Shown here piece by piece: positions 53,835-64,000 of a stretch of 64,000 nucleotides of DNA. The stretch lies in the NCBI GenBank assembly GCA_003707065.3, contig PPXM03000010.1:62001-126000 (forward strand). Direction: 5' to 3'. A program made the translations under genes and the position numbers. Source of the DNA: Trigonopsis variabilis (taxonomy: Eukaryota; Ascomycota; Trigonopsidomycetes; Trigonopsidales; Trigonopsidaceae). Under the pieces are notes generated by a model. The model worked only from the letters and a program-made list of their open reading frames with translations, was not told the origin of the DNA and ran no database searches. Each line of letters begins with the position of its first letter. The stretch's first letter is position 1.

Positions 53835-55727
53835 TCAGCTAATGACCTCCAACACATCCCTTATAAATACTTTCCTCAGTCTTTTGAAAAACACTCGCTC
53901 GTCGACCTCTCTCAGTCGTGTCACTCGGTCTAAACCGTCGGTCTCAGGAATGCTCAGTGTATCATAGCCACCAGCAATGATTCCTTCAATATCTGTGACA
54001 GAAAATCCATTTAAGCCATCGCCTTTTTTTCCGATAAGTTCACGTCTCGCCTGAATTAAATTATCACAGTGTTTTAATGCTGCGTGGACTACCGCCTGTC
54101 CCCCAATGGCTCCTGAGTCCTTGAAGTCAAACAGTAAAATAGTCCCCTTCAACAATTCATCCGAAGCAACAATTTTATAAAACAAATCATCATAGGCCTT
54201 TGCTTCAATCAAAAAAGCTTCGGCAGATGCAAGGCTGAAGCCCAGTAAATGTAAGGTTTGCCCAGCCAATCTGTCCAAAGCAGAGCCGTAAAGCTTTCTA
54301 AGCTCTTTTTCATGACTAACCAGAAACTTCAAAACTCCTAAAGTACTTCTCCATAATTCTTGCCAGTGATAGGACAACCGAATGCGATGCCGTCTGAGAG
54401 ATATGATAACTTGAATCAGAACGTCGAGGACAAGACTATAAAGATCCAAATTCAGCCCTTTTCGGCGGAGATTGTGATCCAAATAAATGATAGATGTATC
54501 AAGGATACCTTCCACAGGGCATCTCTGACGAGTGACGGCAGGTAGTTTCGGTAGTCTATCGTTGCAAAGGCTCATTTTAGCTTGACAATCAGAACAACAA
54601 AGCATTTTTATGGCCCCTTGGTCATCAAGAAGAACTTTAAAGAAGAGGAAAGCCAAACGAGTATATAGTGATGCCTCTGATGACTTCGCCTGGCAAATGA
54701 CCGAAACAGTTGAAAATATTACAAATAATGGCGGATCCTTGTCATCAGTGAAGCCTTTGGACATGATTAATCTCCTAATGAACATCCTATTCACATGGCT
54801 GAACTCATAAAGCGGTACCAAGACAGCGATGTCAGGACGAAGGGATTGAATATTGGATAGCTGATAAGGGTTAGGGTTAGAGCTGTTAAACAAGGAGGAA
54901 AGCGACTCCCAGAGAGAAGATCGCGATCCATTGGATATTAAAAATACGCCCTGGATTCGCCGTAGATGCCTAGACAAAGTAACAAAGATTGCGTCCATGG
55001 CTTGATCATCTACACAGTCAGCCATTCGTAATAGACAAGAATTGGTAGACTCCAGTTTATCAAATGACGAAAGCACTCCTAGCAGTAATAAAGTCCTAGT
55101 CTGCACGAGCGGATCTTCAGAGATCATCGTCATCATCAGAGAATTAAAAAAGTCCTGTTGCAAGAAAAACAACGATATGCTACTGTGGGATCGTCCACAA
55201 AGAGAAGACAAGCTAGTCCTCAAAGCCTCAAGCTGCAACTTTGCATTTTTTTGTCGGATCATTTGATTTAATGCTTCCGCATAAGTTGATAACTGATGGT
55301 CTTGTGCTTCTATAGGACTGAGAAGTAGCAGAATTGTAGCATTATAGTCAACAAGCTTCTTGGACAGTATACCTTGAAAGAGGGAGGACAGTGTTCCGAG
55401 AATATTGATGATCTTACAGACCGGACAACGATGCCATTCGCTGAGTTCCTTTACACAGTAATGGAACAGGCTTTGAATCCGAGGAGAGGCACAAATCAGC
55501 TCATTATCGTTGAGATCTCCAAGGATGGCCGATAAAGCTAAGCAATCCGGCTCCAACGCAAAAAGTTGAGCATAAAAGCCGTCAGAAAGTTTAGTTGCTC
55601 CAGTTTGCTAAAGAAAGATATTAGCGTCATTTGTTAGTGCCCTTACATCAAACAACTCGATATAGAGCTGAAGGATCTTGGGTTTCAAAATCCCACGATC
55701 GACCTTGATCAAAGGAGATTTATTCAT
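53835..55727 (-). CDS. ARMH3/C10orf76-like armadillo protein (DUF1741)
   Basis: Two exons (55727-55647, 55607-53835; 39-nt intron) give 617 residues. The start MNKSPLIKVDRGILKPKILQ, split here as MNKSPLIK and KPKILQLYIELF, fits the family. The protein is all-helical, with HEAT/armadillo character. The block YHWQELWRSTLGVLKFLVS is the best match to the ARMH3/DUF1741 family. Human ARMH3 binds GBF1 and PI4KB at the Golgi, so a role in Arf/PI4P signalling is plausible but inferred. The N-terminal exon begins right after a basic stretch and no signal peptide is present. Confidence 0.8.
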
Positions 55728-56535
55728 TAATCCACTCTGAACCAGTGATGAGCCAATATTGATCTATAAGACTAAGACCCCTCGCTGTCTGGATAGATTT
55801 CAAACCAAGACTATGGACGGCTTTCAGTCGTTGACGCTACAGTAGTTGGCTTACTACACAAATTTTATGTGTCTCAAACTCATCATTGAGTTTGGATTTG
55901 CTTGAGGTGAGATGCACTCCGTTATATATCGAATACCTTGGCTATTGGCTGACTATTGGCTGACTTATGACGACTGGTCTCTTTTTCAAGTCGTTTCCTT
56001 GTCCATCTGTTAGACTTGCCAGACCACTTCCTTTTCAAAACTTTGGATGCCGATCTCAATCTACTTCTAATCGGCTCTGGTATCGTCTATAAAGGTAACT
56101 ATAACTGTTTTCTACTCAAGACTCTCAAGTAGAGCCGCCCAGTTTATTATTATCGTAACACGAAAGTTCTTAGAATGGTCATATCAATCAATTAATTATC
56201 TTGCCAACTTTCAACTGGCCGAGATCCTACTACAAGCAAATTGAAGCACTTTATACCGCCTTCGCAAGATCCCTGGCTCAGTGATCGAAGATATTTAAAA
56301 GCTCTTAGATGTACAAACCTTGAAATGGTCTTTCTAGAAATTAAAGGGCAACGAGTATATTCCTCACCCCTCTTCCCTTAATGCTTCATCAGTCAATCCT
56401 TTCAACTATTCTTTTGAATGTCTTGAAAATAGGATTAGGGTTTTTATGCTAACCATTGTGATAAGGAATATTGATCTGTGTTGCAGTTACTGTGGAAACC
56501 GCGTAAACACTGCGTGACCTTCAACAAACTACCCC
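55728..56535. other. Divergent intergenic region
   Basis: About 800 bases between the divergent ARMH3-like and sirtuin genes. It contains a tandem duplication of GACTATTGGCTGAC-like units near 55940-55965. The stretch 56090-56165 with TCTATAAAG and a GTAACA end resembles an LTR 3' half, but no start or target duplication was found. Confidence 0.4.
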
Positions 56536-57726
56536 ATGATTGTTCTCAAGGAAGATAGCCAAGGTCTTGAAACTGTGGCGGCCTATGTTACTCAGTCAAA
56601 AAGAGTTGTTATGGTCACAGGGGCTGGCATATCTTGCAATGCCGGAATACCTGACTTCCGGTCTGCGAACGGCCTATACAACCTGATAAAGGACGAATAT
56701 CCCAACACGCTAGTCAAGGGACAGGATTTATTTGATTCATCTGTCTTTCGAGCTGAAGCGTCTACTAGAGCTTTTTTCACTTCTATGGCAAGGTTAAGAC
56801 AGGATATGGCGCGTGCGCAATTGACAACAACTCATAAGTTTCTACGACATTTAGGGGATAAACGAGTCTTGAGACGCTGCTACACGCAAAACATTGATGG
56901 ACTCGAGGAAAGGGCTGGATTGAACACGGGTGTACCCAAAGAGGCTAGAACTAAACGAGAAACTAACCAATCTCTCAAGTCGCTACAAACTGTCCTATTA
57001 CATGGCAATATCCATGAACTATCATGCACTTTATGTGGAGCGTGTAGTGAATGGACGAGCGAAATTACTGAATCGTTACTGGATGGAGAGGCACCTAGCT
57101 GCTTTCAATGTGCTGAAAAGAGCCTAGAACGACAGAGAACGGGGAAGCGTGGACTTGGGATCGGTATTCTACGGCCAAATATCATACTTTACGGCGAAGA
57201 GCATCCATCGGGTAATGCGATTGCTACATGCGTGGCTGCGGATATAAAAGCGAGACCCGATTGTCTTCTCATCGCTGGGACCTCACTGAAAGTTACTGGA
57301 ATTCGTCATGTTGTCAAAGATATTGCTGTCGCAGTCCATGAAAGGGGTGGAAAGGTCATTTTCATTAATCAAACAGAGGTCCCATCTAGTGTATGGGGCA
57401 ATATTATCGACTATCATGTCAAAGATGACTGTGATCACTGGGTGAACGACCTAAAATTCCGCCGACCGTCATTTTTCCTTCGCCAGACCCAACTTCACAG
57501 ATATGATATTGGTGGAAAAAAAAAGCATAAGCATGGTCCTTCAAAGATTGGTGCAAAACACAAAAAAACAAGGCTCGCTTGCAATCTCCAAAAATATAAC
57601 TATGCTCCCACTATACCTCCCAGACCTTCTCTATCTCCTACCAGACAATACCACTGCTCTCTTCAATCAAGTCAGAGGGATTATGCGGCCTATCAGGCAA
57701 TCCTCTCGCCAGCAATGAACCTTTGA
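56536..57726 (+). CDS. hst4: Sirtuin, NAD-dependent histone deacetylase (Hst3/Hst4-like)
   Basis: Intronless, 396 residues. NAD-binding VMVTGAGISCNAGIPDFRS, TQNIDGLEERAGL, catalytic His in LLHGNIHELSCTLC, zinc ligands in SCTLC and SCFQC, LRPNIILYGEEHP and LLIAGTSLKVTG are all present. The combination GIPDFRSANGLY with a divergent zinc module fits the Hst3/Hst4 class, which removes H3K56 acetylation to protect genome stability. Beyond residue 320 is a basic tail with KKKHKHGPSKIGAKHKK, a likely nuclear localisation signal, then a Pro/Ser-rich end. Confidence 0.92.
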   Translation: MIVLKEDSQGLETVAAYVTQSKRVVMVTGAGISCNAGIPDFRSANGLYNLIKDEYPNTLVKGQDLFDSSVFRAEASTRAFFTSMARLRQDMARAQLTTTHKFLRHLGDKRVLRRCYTQNIDGLEERAGLNTGVPKEARTKRETNQSLKSLQTVLLHGNIHELSCTLCGACSEWTSEITESLLDGEAPSCFQCAEKSLERQRTGKRGLGIGILRPNIILYGEEHPSGNAIATCVAADIKARPDCLLIAGTSLKVTGIRHVVKDIAVAVHERGGKVIFINQTEVPSSVWGNIIDYHVKDDCDHWVNDLKFRRPSFFLRQTQLHRYDIGGKKKHKHGPSKIGAKHKKTRLACNLQKYNYAPTIPPRPSLSPTRQYHCSLQSSQRDYAAYQAILSPAMNL

Positions 57727-58092
57727 AACTATCATCCCTGTGACTCAAAGTTCTTATGCCGAAAAAGTACAGTGAGAAGTAACATGTCAGTTTTCAGCTG
57801 TATAGACATAAGAAGGCTCTTTTAAGGTAGACGGATTTTAGGATGGTATTCTCAGTATTTGTTTTTTGCGGAATAAGCAAACATACTCATAGTCAATAAA
57901 TGACCTTCACCGATTGACTGGCAAATGCTTAAATCGTAAATCCTCATTATCATTATATTCTTATGTTGATTTTCCTAGTTCAAGACTTCTTTCAAGTCAT
58001 CTCTCCCTTCATCATAGTATCCATCCCCGCAGTAACTTTCGCTCAGCAACGCTAGAAAACTTCGGCCTCGTGATCTCTATCAGCCCCACACA
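57727..58092. other. Intergenic region
   Basis: About 370 bases between the sirtuin stop and the Ert1 start on the same strand. Nothing specific is seen. Confidence 0.4.
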
Positions 58093-59554
58093 ATGTCGTC
58101 GACGAGATCAGGATCTACGGAAACGGAGGGAATCAGTCGTGGCAATGAATTTATGGAGGGAATCGAGGGGACACAAACTAGACCTCGAAGAAGGAAAGTT
58201 GGTCAAGGTGAGTATGTCCCTATTGGCGGAACTAAATATGAGCTTGCATCTATTGTAGGCGGAGCCATATGACATGTGATAGCAGTATGTATATGTGTAG
58301 GATTTTCTCTTAACTTAGGTCGGCCTTGTTCTCGATGTATCAAGAGAAACATTGGTCATCTCTGCAGAGACGAGCCCAAGCCGGCACCAGGAAGTCGGCC
58401 GCGAAAGAAATCGACAGTCTCGGAGGATAGCAGTAGGTAAAACCTCTCAATCTAACTAACCATTTTAAAGATTCGATTTCAAACGCTCAAGTATTATTCT
58501 CAAGCCAACCGGTCCCTATTACTAATCCATCCATGAGCCTTTTGGAACAAACTCCTCAGAATGATTCATTTTCAACCTCATCTTATAATTTCCCAGGATT
58601 TCAATCGTCATTATTTTTTTCTGAACATGCTGGCTCAGAATTCTCGTCTCTGAACGAGTTTCTTAATATTCTTGGGCCTACTCCTAACGATCATTCATTT
58701 TCGGTCCCCCAGTCTGGTCCCAAGCCTCCTTCATTTTCTCCTATTCCTGGACCTGGTGGTCTTCACGAATCTCATTATCAATCTTCTCCAACAACGGGCC
58801 ACTGGACAAACAATGCTCTTTTACCTTCAGCAGAAAAGGAACCTCAAACTGAGTCAGCGAAAGATACTTTTTTCCTTACGGCTGCTGACCCAGGTGGAGG
58901 ACCGGACATGAGCCCGGAGGAGCGTTTAAAACAAGTCATAAACGCTAAACTAGCCGCAGGGCTATTAAAACCGTTCAATTATGCGAAAGGCTATGCAAGG
59001 TTACAACAATATATGGAAAAAAATATGAGTCTTCAATCCCGTCAACGGATTCTCAAACCTTTGTCAATGTTTAGACCAACATTCAGAGCCATTGCTCAAC
59101 AGCTGCTGGACGTTGACCTAGTCCTCGTGGAAGAAGCCTTTGAAAGGATGATCCTAGATTATGACCGTGTTTTCACATCAATGGCAATTCCAGCTTGTCT
59201 CTGGAGACGGACCGGAGAAATATACAAAGGCAACAAAGAGTTTGCTGCTCTAGTCGATGTGTCTATCGAAGACCTTCGTGACGGTAAATTGGCTCTCACT
59301 GAATTATTGACTGAGGATTCTGCAGTGAATTATTGGGAAAAATATGGCAATATTGCTTTTGATGCTGGACAGAAAGCAGTCTTGACAAGCTGCACGCTTA
59401 AATCTCAAAAAGATAAACGTGCGAGTAAACGATGCTGCTTCAGTTTCACTATTAGAAGAGATCGCTACAATATGTCAGTAATTTTCATCGGCTGAGCTTG
59501 ACTAACGCCAGTCCTTCCTGTATTATTGGGAATTTTATTCCTATTGAGAAATAG
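58093..59554 (+). CDS. ert1: Zn2Cys6 regulator of gluconeogenesis (Ert1/AcuK family)
   Basis: Five exons (58093-58207, 58243-58284, 58319-58432, 58471-59473, 59512-59554) with introns of 34-38 nt give 438 residues. The zinc cluster is C40-x2-C-x6-C-x5-C-x2-C-x8-C, reading ACIYCRRSHMTCDSS then RPCSRCIKRNIGHLCRDEPK, the invariant signature of the Ert1/Rds2/AcuK/AcuM group. A basic linker follows, then a PAS-like domain in the last third (WRRTGEIYKGNKEFAALVDV). The last exon adds SCIIGNFIPIEK, the family C-terminus. These factors activate gluconeogenic genes. The micro-exon of 42 nt encodes half the zinc cluster. The donor of intron 3 is GTAGGT, since the neighbouring GTAAAA breaks the frame. 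Confidence 0.92.
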
Positions 59555-60302
59555 TCACCTGAAAGCTCCTGCAAAATAAGGTCTCCGACAAAAAATGCAA
59601 TCTCTTTTCAGATACCTGTGATGTGAAATAAGCAAAACCATGAACTCCATGGGTTTTGCTAATCATAGTTGTTCGAAACTATGATGATGAGATTGAGGAC
59701 GATCGTCTATAGAGAAGCCGATTAAAAAAGTATCATGCTGTGAAACGAATAAGCTTTCTCCTACGTGCCAGCGTTGCATTATGAAAAGCTCCTCTGTCTC
59801 TGGCCCATCTCAAATCTATCTCAAATGCTCTCTCACTGTCACGCTGAGCCTCTTTAAAATGCCCTTATGATGATAGGGCCATGGATATCACTCATTGGGC
59901 ATATTGCGGACGATAAAGAGTGTTGTATGACGTGCTATGATTATCTAGACAGATTCCGAGAGTTATTATATCGATCAGATAATCACTGCAGCTTTTTCTT
60001 TTCCTTCTTTCCAAGTTATTGGTTAAATCAACTATTGAGTAAGAATACATACTCACAGGCATGCATCGATGTCTCCAAGGCTGACTTTCTTCCCATGGAT
60101 TTTTAGGGATGTCTGCTCCTTTTTAAAAGAAATTTTCCAGGAGAACACCAAAAGCTAACTAACTTTTTTCGTACATATTTAATGATTACTTCTAATATAA
60201 TTTTTAAAGAGCTTGCACTGAAATGACTGGCGAAATGACTGGCGAAAGCTGGGCCATAATGAAAGGAATAAGTATCTGTGTAACAATCCAACTTTTCACA
60301 TT
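59555..60302. other. Intergenic region
   Basis: About 750 bases between Ert1 and Sec6. It contains two adjacent hairpins (listed separately) and a tandem 12-base repeat GAAATGACTGGC near 60221-60244. Only short ORFs are present. Confidence 0.45.
59631..59683. repeat. Two adjacent hairpin-forming inverted repeats
   Basis: AGCAAAACCATG with CATGGGTTTTGCT (59631-59660) forms a 12-bp stem with one bulged base. CATAGTT and AACTATG (59664-59670, 59677-59683) form a second 7-bp stem with a GTTCGA loop. They lie 77 bases after the Ert1 stop, perhaps in its 3' UTR. Confidence 0.7.
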
Positions 60303-62720
60303 ATGTCCCAATCCACTGAGACTACGGACAGTGCGGTGGCTCGGTAAGACAAAAGAATGAAGCTGGAATTAATAAAAAAGGATTTGTGAGATATTTCGCC
60401 ACAGCGATGTAAAGAGAGAACTCAGGAAGCGCTAATTCAAAGGATATAGCCAAAACGACGCAATGGCGGACTCGATTTACCAATGAAAGGGCTGCTATTG
60501 ATATTCAATTAAAGGCTGCGGTACAGAATCAAGTGGATTCAATGAGTGTAGGATACCTTATATCAACAGTGAGATTGATTCTTAGGCGGGATTGAGCAAT
60601 CTGCAGAACTCACGATTTATCATGAGTTCTATAAGGGAAGAAATGATCAAGGTAAATCAGTAAAAAGAAGCGGACTAATTGATAGATTGATCGGCTATGC
60701 TACGAAGCCCAGTCGATAGTGGGTGATTTCCCTAAGATATCGAAGGTACAGAAGAGAAGTATGTTGGTTATGTTGACCTCAGGTCTCGCAAGTTTATAAT
60801 AATTTTGCAGCCACAAAACGGCTGGTCGAGATGTTTGAAACATTACATGAAAAGTTGGATGATATTCATCGGATGATGGCAGAAGATAGCCCATTTGAAT
60901 TAAACTCAAAGATGGAGAACTTGCTACCGATTCATTACGAGTTGAGCAAGCTACGGGACTTTCACGACGAGGTTATATTTGATGCTCAGCGTTCAACTGG
61001 ATCGGGTCCAATATTGCAAACGCTGAAAGATTATCTGAAACCACTTGATGAGACGCTGGTAGAGTTCGATAATGTTCTTTTTGAGATGGTCGAAAATTTG
61101 CTCGAAATCATTCGGGATGACAATAAGGGCTTGGTGGTTCGAATATCCAAGATCATCTACATCGAAAATAAAGCGGACGTTCAAGCGCAAAGTTTACTAG
61201 ATGCTTCTGCGCAAAATGCAAATATCAAGCCTTCGCCTCGGAAACCTCTTCGATATCTCGAGCGATATTTTGAAGTTGTTCAACGCTCTATCCGTTCTTT
61301 ATTCGAAAATTGTATGTCTTCCTTTGACCCCGATGACTTTGCCACTTTGTTGGAAAATCTTGACTGGATCTATAATGATTTGGCTCTTTGCCAAGCTGAG
61401 TTGGTATCTGCAGTTCCACCAGAATGGGATATATTTGGCAGATTCGTCAATTTTTATCATAAGGACTTAAATGATCTGCTCAACTCCATTATTAAACAGG
61501 AGCCGGAAGCAGCTTCTCTATTAAAAGTTGTTGACTGGGTCCGGTCTTATTATGAGACCATGAAGAAAGATTTTGGAATCCAGAAAACTGACCCTCGCTT
61601 ATCTCCTCCGTTGTTGGATGGTAAACTAGATAATTTGATAGATGATTATCGTGATCTAATCATAAAGAAACTCGATGAGTGGGTGACCAACATTTCGGGC
61701 TCAGAAGTTAAAGATTTTCTCGAAAGGTCCGTCCCGCCGGATGCAGACCAAGCCGGTCTGCTTGGTATGCAGAGCTCAATAACACTTTTCCAGATGATTA
61801 GCCAACAAATCGATCTGGCTCTTGATAGCGGTCAAGCTAGAATCTTAGCCCAAGTGGTCGATCATATTGCTGACTTACTTCAGAACCGACAGCAAGAATG
61901 GGAAAATCTGATGCAGAAGCAGGTCAATCTTCTGGTAGAAACACCGGAAAACTGTTTGGGTGGTCTTGAGGAATACCTAATCGCGGTTGCCAATGATCAA
62001 ATCCGAGGTGCAGATTACGTCGAACTTATCATTAATAAACTGGCGCCTCTTCTGTCAAAGAAGTACGTCGCTACAATCACAGATACTTTGAACCGCACCG
62101 TCGATGGTTATGCTAGCACGGCCAGAGTGAGCGTGACTCAGCTAATTCGAATCATTATGAACGATCTCATACCGGTCGAGAGGTTAATATTCACCAAAGA
62201 ATGGTATGGATCAAAATACATGCGGCAAATAGTCGACACTTTTGCTGAGTATGCAACCGATTTTAAGTCTCAGTTGAACCCATTTCTGTTTGAGATATTC
62301 ATCGAAGATCTTTTGGATGAAACCTTAGTTCACTACTTCTCCTGTCTAAAGAATTCAAAAGTCACCCTGGACCCTTCTCGCTGTCCGGAACAAATTCACT
62401 CCGATGTAGAGAAACTTTACGGCTTTTTCTCGACCTACATTGATGGGCAACTAGTGCAAGGTCTTTTCAAATCCTTAGAATCTATGCTCCGCCTTCTCGT
62501 TGCCCAATCGCCTGACGATATTGTGAGTGAAGCTAACGTGCTAAAACAAGACTTTTGGGACACCCCATTGTCGTTCATTTCTACAGTTCTCAAATCCCGA
62601 ATCGACTGGGACTCCAAGCGGGTCAAAGAAGCCTTAGAAGCAGTAAAGAAAGAGTGCCCTGGTTATGTCAAAGATATCACTTTCCAAGATATACCAGCGA
62701 CGTTCATGTCCAGGCTATAA
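60303..62720 (+). CDS. sec6: Exocyst complex subunit Sec6 (EXOC3)
   Basis: Six exons (60303-60343, 60381-60408, 60443-60547, 60586-60651, 60686-60745, 60783-62720) with introns of 34-38 nt give 745 residues, the usual Sec6 length. The N-terminal region (ARICEIFRHSDDIAK, then WRTRFTNERAAIDIQLKAAV and EAQSIVGDFPKISKVSQVYN) is assembled over five short exons and matches the Sec6 coiled part. The C-terminal rods include KVVDWVRSYYETMKKDFG and LIDDYRDLIIKKLDEWV. Sec6 tethers secretory vesicles at sites of polarised growth and binds Sec9. All introns are within the first 480 bases, a 5' bias seen also in asn1. Confidence 0.95.
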
Positions 62721-62852
62721 ACAATGTATAATACATCATCAACTTGAATATCGCAGCCAATAAATATCTTGCAAAAACACGACGATCAAAAAATTTAATT
62801 ATATAAAAAAATACGTATTATAAAATAAATTGAAGCAATCTGAGTTATTAAC

Positions 62853-62923
62853 TCCGAAACGGGGAATTGAACCCCGGTTTGCCCGGTGAGAGCGGACCGT
62901 GCTAGCCACTACACTATTTCGGA
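62853..62923 (-). tRNA. tRNA-Glu (CTC)
   Basis: On the minus strand 71 nt fold as a cloverleaf. The acceptor stem is TCCGAAA/TTTCGGA, the D arm GTGTAGTGGCTAGCAC, and the anticodon stem GTCCG/CGGGC holds loop CTCTCAC with anticodon CTC. The T arm is CGGGG-TTCAATT-CCCCG. There is no intron. The B box GGTTCAATTCC is canonical. A TTTT tract follows about 30 bases downstream on the minus strand. Confidence 0.96.
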
Positions 62924-63054
62924 TTGCTCGGGAGCATGGGCATAAATGATGACCATGGATTATATTCGCTTATTTAACTATTTACGCACTAAAGTTGATT
63001 AAGGGAGAATAGAAAGGAGGGACCTTATATATCAGGGAAAGAGGCGCGTGAACA

Positions 63055-63418
63055 AGACAGGAGACCGCTTTAACGCTGATACAGTGGTTTTCGAGTGGTC
63101 CAGCCAGGTCTTAGCAGACGCCCTCAGCTGGCAGCTGTGTAGAGGTGGTCGAGTCAAACGACACCTGCGGATCGGGTACCAGCCTGTGACTCGTCTTTCT
63201 CCCGATGAGTCGATTCTCGGACCGACAGTTTGGCTCAGAGCCTGATCGCATCTCAGCTTCAAGCGTCCATCTACCTGGAGAGTCAAACACACCGAAGTAT
63301 CATCCAGAACGGAACGTCAACCGTCCTGCCTGGATGATGCTCCACAAAGCGTGAGAGAATATAGACAAGAGAGGACTCAACTACTTCGCGAGGAGTAGCC
63401 CTCGATGCAGGTTTTTTT
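63055..63418 (+). ncRNA. Candidate Pol III structured RNA (unassigned)
   Basis: A TATA-like CTTATATATC at 63024-63033 precedes a 360-base stretch without a coding frame and dense in hairpins. Examples are GGTGGTCG/CGACACC (63145-63165), GACTCGTC/GATGAGTC (about 63187-63211), GGCTcagAGCC (63232-63242), a long stem of CATCCAG with CTGGATG (63301-63335) containing a nested ACGG/CCGT, and CTACT/AGTAG (63381-63398) inside GAGG/CCTC. It ends at a run of seven T (63412-63418), a Pol III terminator. A B-box-like GGTCGAGTCA lies near 63148. Size would suit RNase P, RNase MRP or SRP RNA, but I cannot recognise their conserved blocks. Confidence 0.4.
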
Positions 63419-63668
63419 CCCTCTTAGATACGATAAAATAATGTAACTCCAAGGGCTTTTCTTGGTACTACGATCGTTTCCCTTGGACAAAACTAATTAA
63501 TGTATATAACGTTAAATAGAGAGAACATATAAAAAAGCGGGTAAAGCGGTCATCTGGATGCCATGTTTAGACGAGTTCAAAGTCACCCATTCAGGGTTAA
63601 AGCGGCCCACTGTCTTCAATTCGTATAGAGTACTGAGATGCGCAATTTTCCCCCATATCTGCGTCTTT

Positions 63669-64000
63669 CTAAAAGACCTCATTTAATGTCCGCCAGCCTT
63701 TGCGCATGTACTCAGCATCACCCAATGGTACAGTGAGTATTGGGTCTCGATGACTCCAAATGTCAGGCGCGGCATTTGGATTCATGATATTTCCGTTGTC
63801 ATCCTTAATGTATGACGCATCTATTGGCTTTCTAGACAGACATGCCAAAGCCTTGGTGATGTGTCTTAGTCCTTCTCGGGGGCAACTTTTATGGGGCTTT
63901 CGGCCAGGAATTCAAGCACTCCCGGCTCGCATTGTAGAGGCCCACTATCAGGCGTTCGTGGCTCTTTGGAGATGTGAAAACCTGTTCCAGGCGTAAAACC
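63669..64000 (-). CDS. Unidentified protein, C-terminal part (5' end outside window)
   Basis: The last exon (63851-63669) reads ALACLSRKPIDASYIKDD then GNIMNPNAAPDIWSHRDPIL and ends in RTLNEVF-stop. An upstream exon (64000-63887) is open in a compatible frame (GFTPGTGFHISKEPRTPDSG...), joined over a 35-nt intron with a GACTAAG branch site, a GTTGCC donor and an AAG acceptor. The peptide looks protein-like and conserved in style, but I do not recognise the family. The rest lies beyond the window. Confidence 0.5.

Noticed and set aside
56090-56165. LTR-like 3' half (TCTATAAAG followed by a GTAACA end)
   Set aside because: No matching TGTTAC start and no target-site duplication could be found.
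59684-59860. C/D snoRNA suggested by ATGATGA near 59680
   Set aside because: No CTGA D box at a suitable distance and no terminal stem.
63760-63996. 78-codon plus-strand ORF at the right edge
   Set aside because: It is the shadow of the minus-strand coding exons, which have the better protein-like frame and a splice site.

Overview
This is a eukaryotic, almost certainly fungal (Dikarya) chromosome segment of about 64 kb. Markers are a Zn2Cys6 gluconeogenesis regulator of the Ert1/AcuK type, a MogA-MoeA (gephyrin-order) fusion, an Hst3/Hst4-type sirtuin, a GT90/CAP10-like glycosyltransferase, APC-type GABA and LAT-type permeases, and compact genes with very small GT-AG introns. I placed about 38 introns by reading frame and family alignment. 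Nearly all are 28-45 nt, with a CTAAC/CTAAT-like branch site only a few bases from the AG. Gene density, AT-rich composition and tiny introns would suit an early-diverging ascomycete (Taphrinomycotina-like), but the sequence alone does not settle this and a small-genome basidiomycete is possible.

Layout. 1-6 kb: C-terminally cut Rud3-like golgin, a triple-repeat DUF2408 protein, a small unknown ORF, ribosomal P1 and a vacuolar PQ-loop transporter. 6.8-13.4 kb: a full ABCC transporter, a short PGAP4-like membrane glycosyltransferase and an unknown acidic protein. 14-21 kb: inositol polyphosphate multikinase and asparagine synthetase (divergent), a DUF4743 Nudix hydrolase and the molybdenum cofactor MogA-MoeA fusion (divergent). 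21-27.7 kb: a long gene-free stretch with GATA sites, a near-perfect palindrome and an overlapping uORF ahead of a GABA-type permease, then zeta-crystallin-like quinone oxidoreductase and a Nit-type omega-amidase. 27.7-30.5 kb: a gene-poor gap. 30.5-38.8 kb: an isopenicillin-N acyltransferase-like protein, TFIIIC subunit 5 (Sfc1), a candidate tiny spliced gene, the PP2A B56 subunit, a MAT2B-like reductase and eIF4A3/Fal1. 39.7-46.9 kb: a Rad51 paralogue, a solo LTR, the GT90 enzyme, a disordered unknown protein and thioredoxin. 47-53.8 kb: an OTUD3-like deubiquitinase, a LAT-type permease whose intron lacks an AG acceptor, anthranilate phosphoribosyltransferase, a second solo LTR of the same family, mitochondrial uL10 and a small secreted peptide. 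53.8-64 kb: an ARMH3-like protein, the sirtuin, Ert1, exocyst Sec6, tRNA-Glu(CTC), a candidate Pol III structured RNA, and the 3' end of an unidentified gene.

The content is mostly single-copy housekeeping genes with unrelated roles. I see no gene cluster or defence-like system. The most notable signals are the intron architecture (introns of 28 nt, 31-32 nt, and one that could be 23 nt), the permease with a defective or non-canonical acceptor, the paired solo LTRs with intact 5-bp target duplications, the hairpin-rich RNA candidate beside the tRNA, and a presequence-like open leader in front of thioredoxin.
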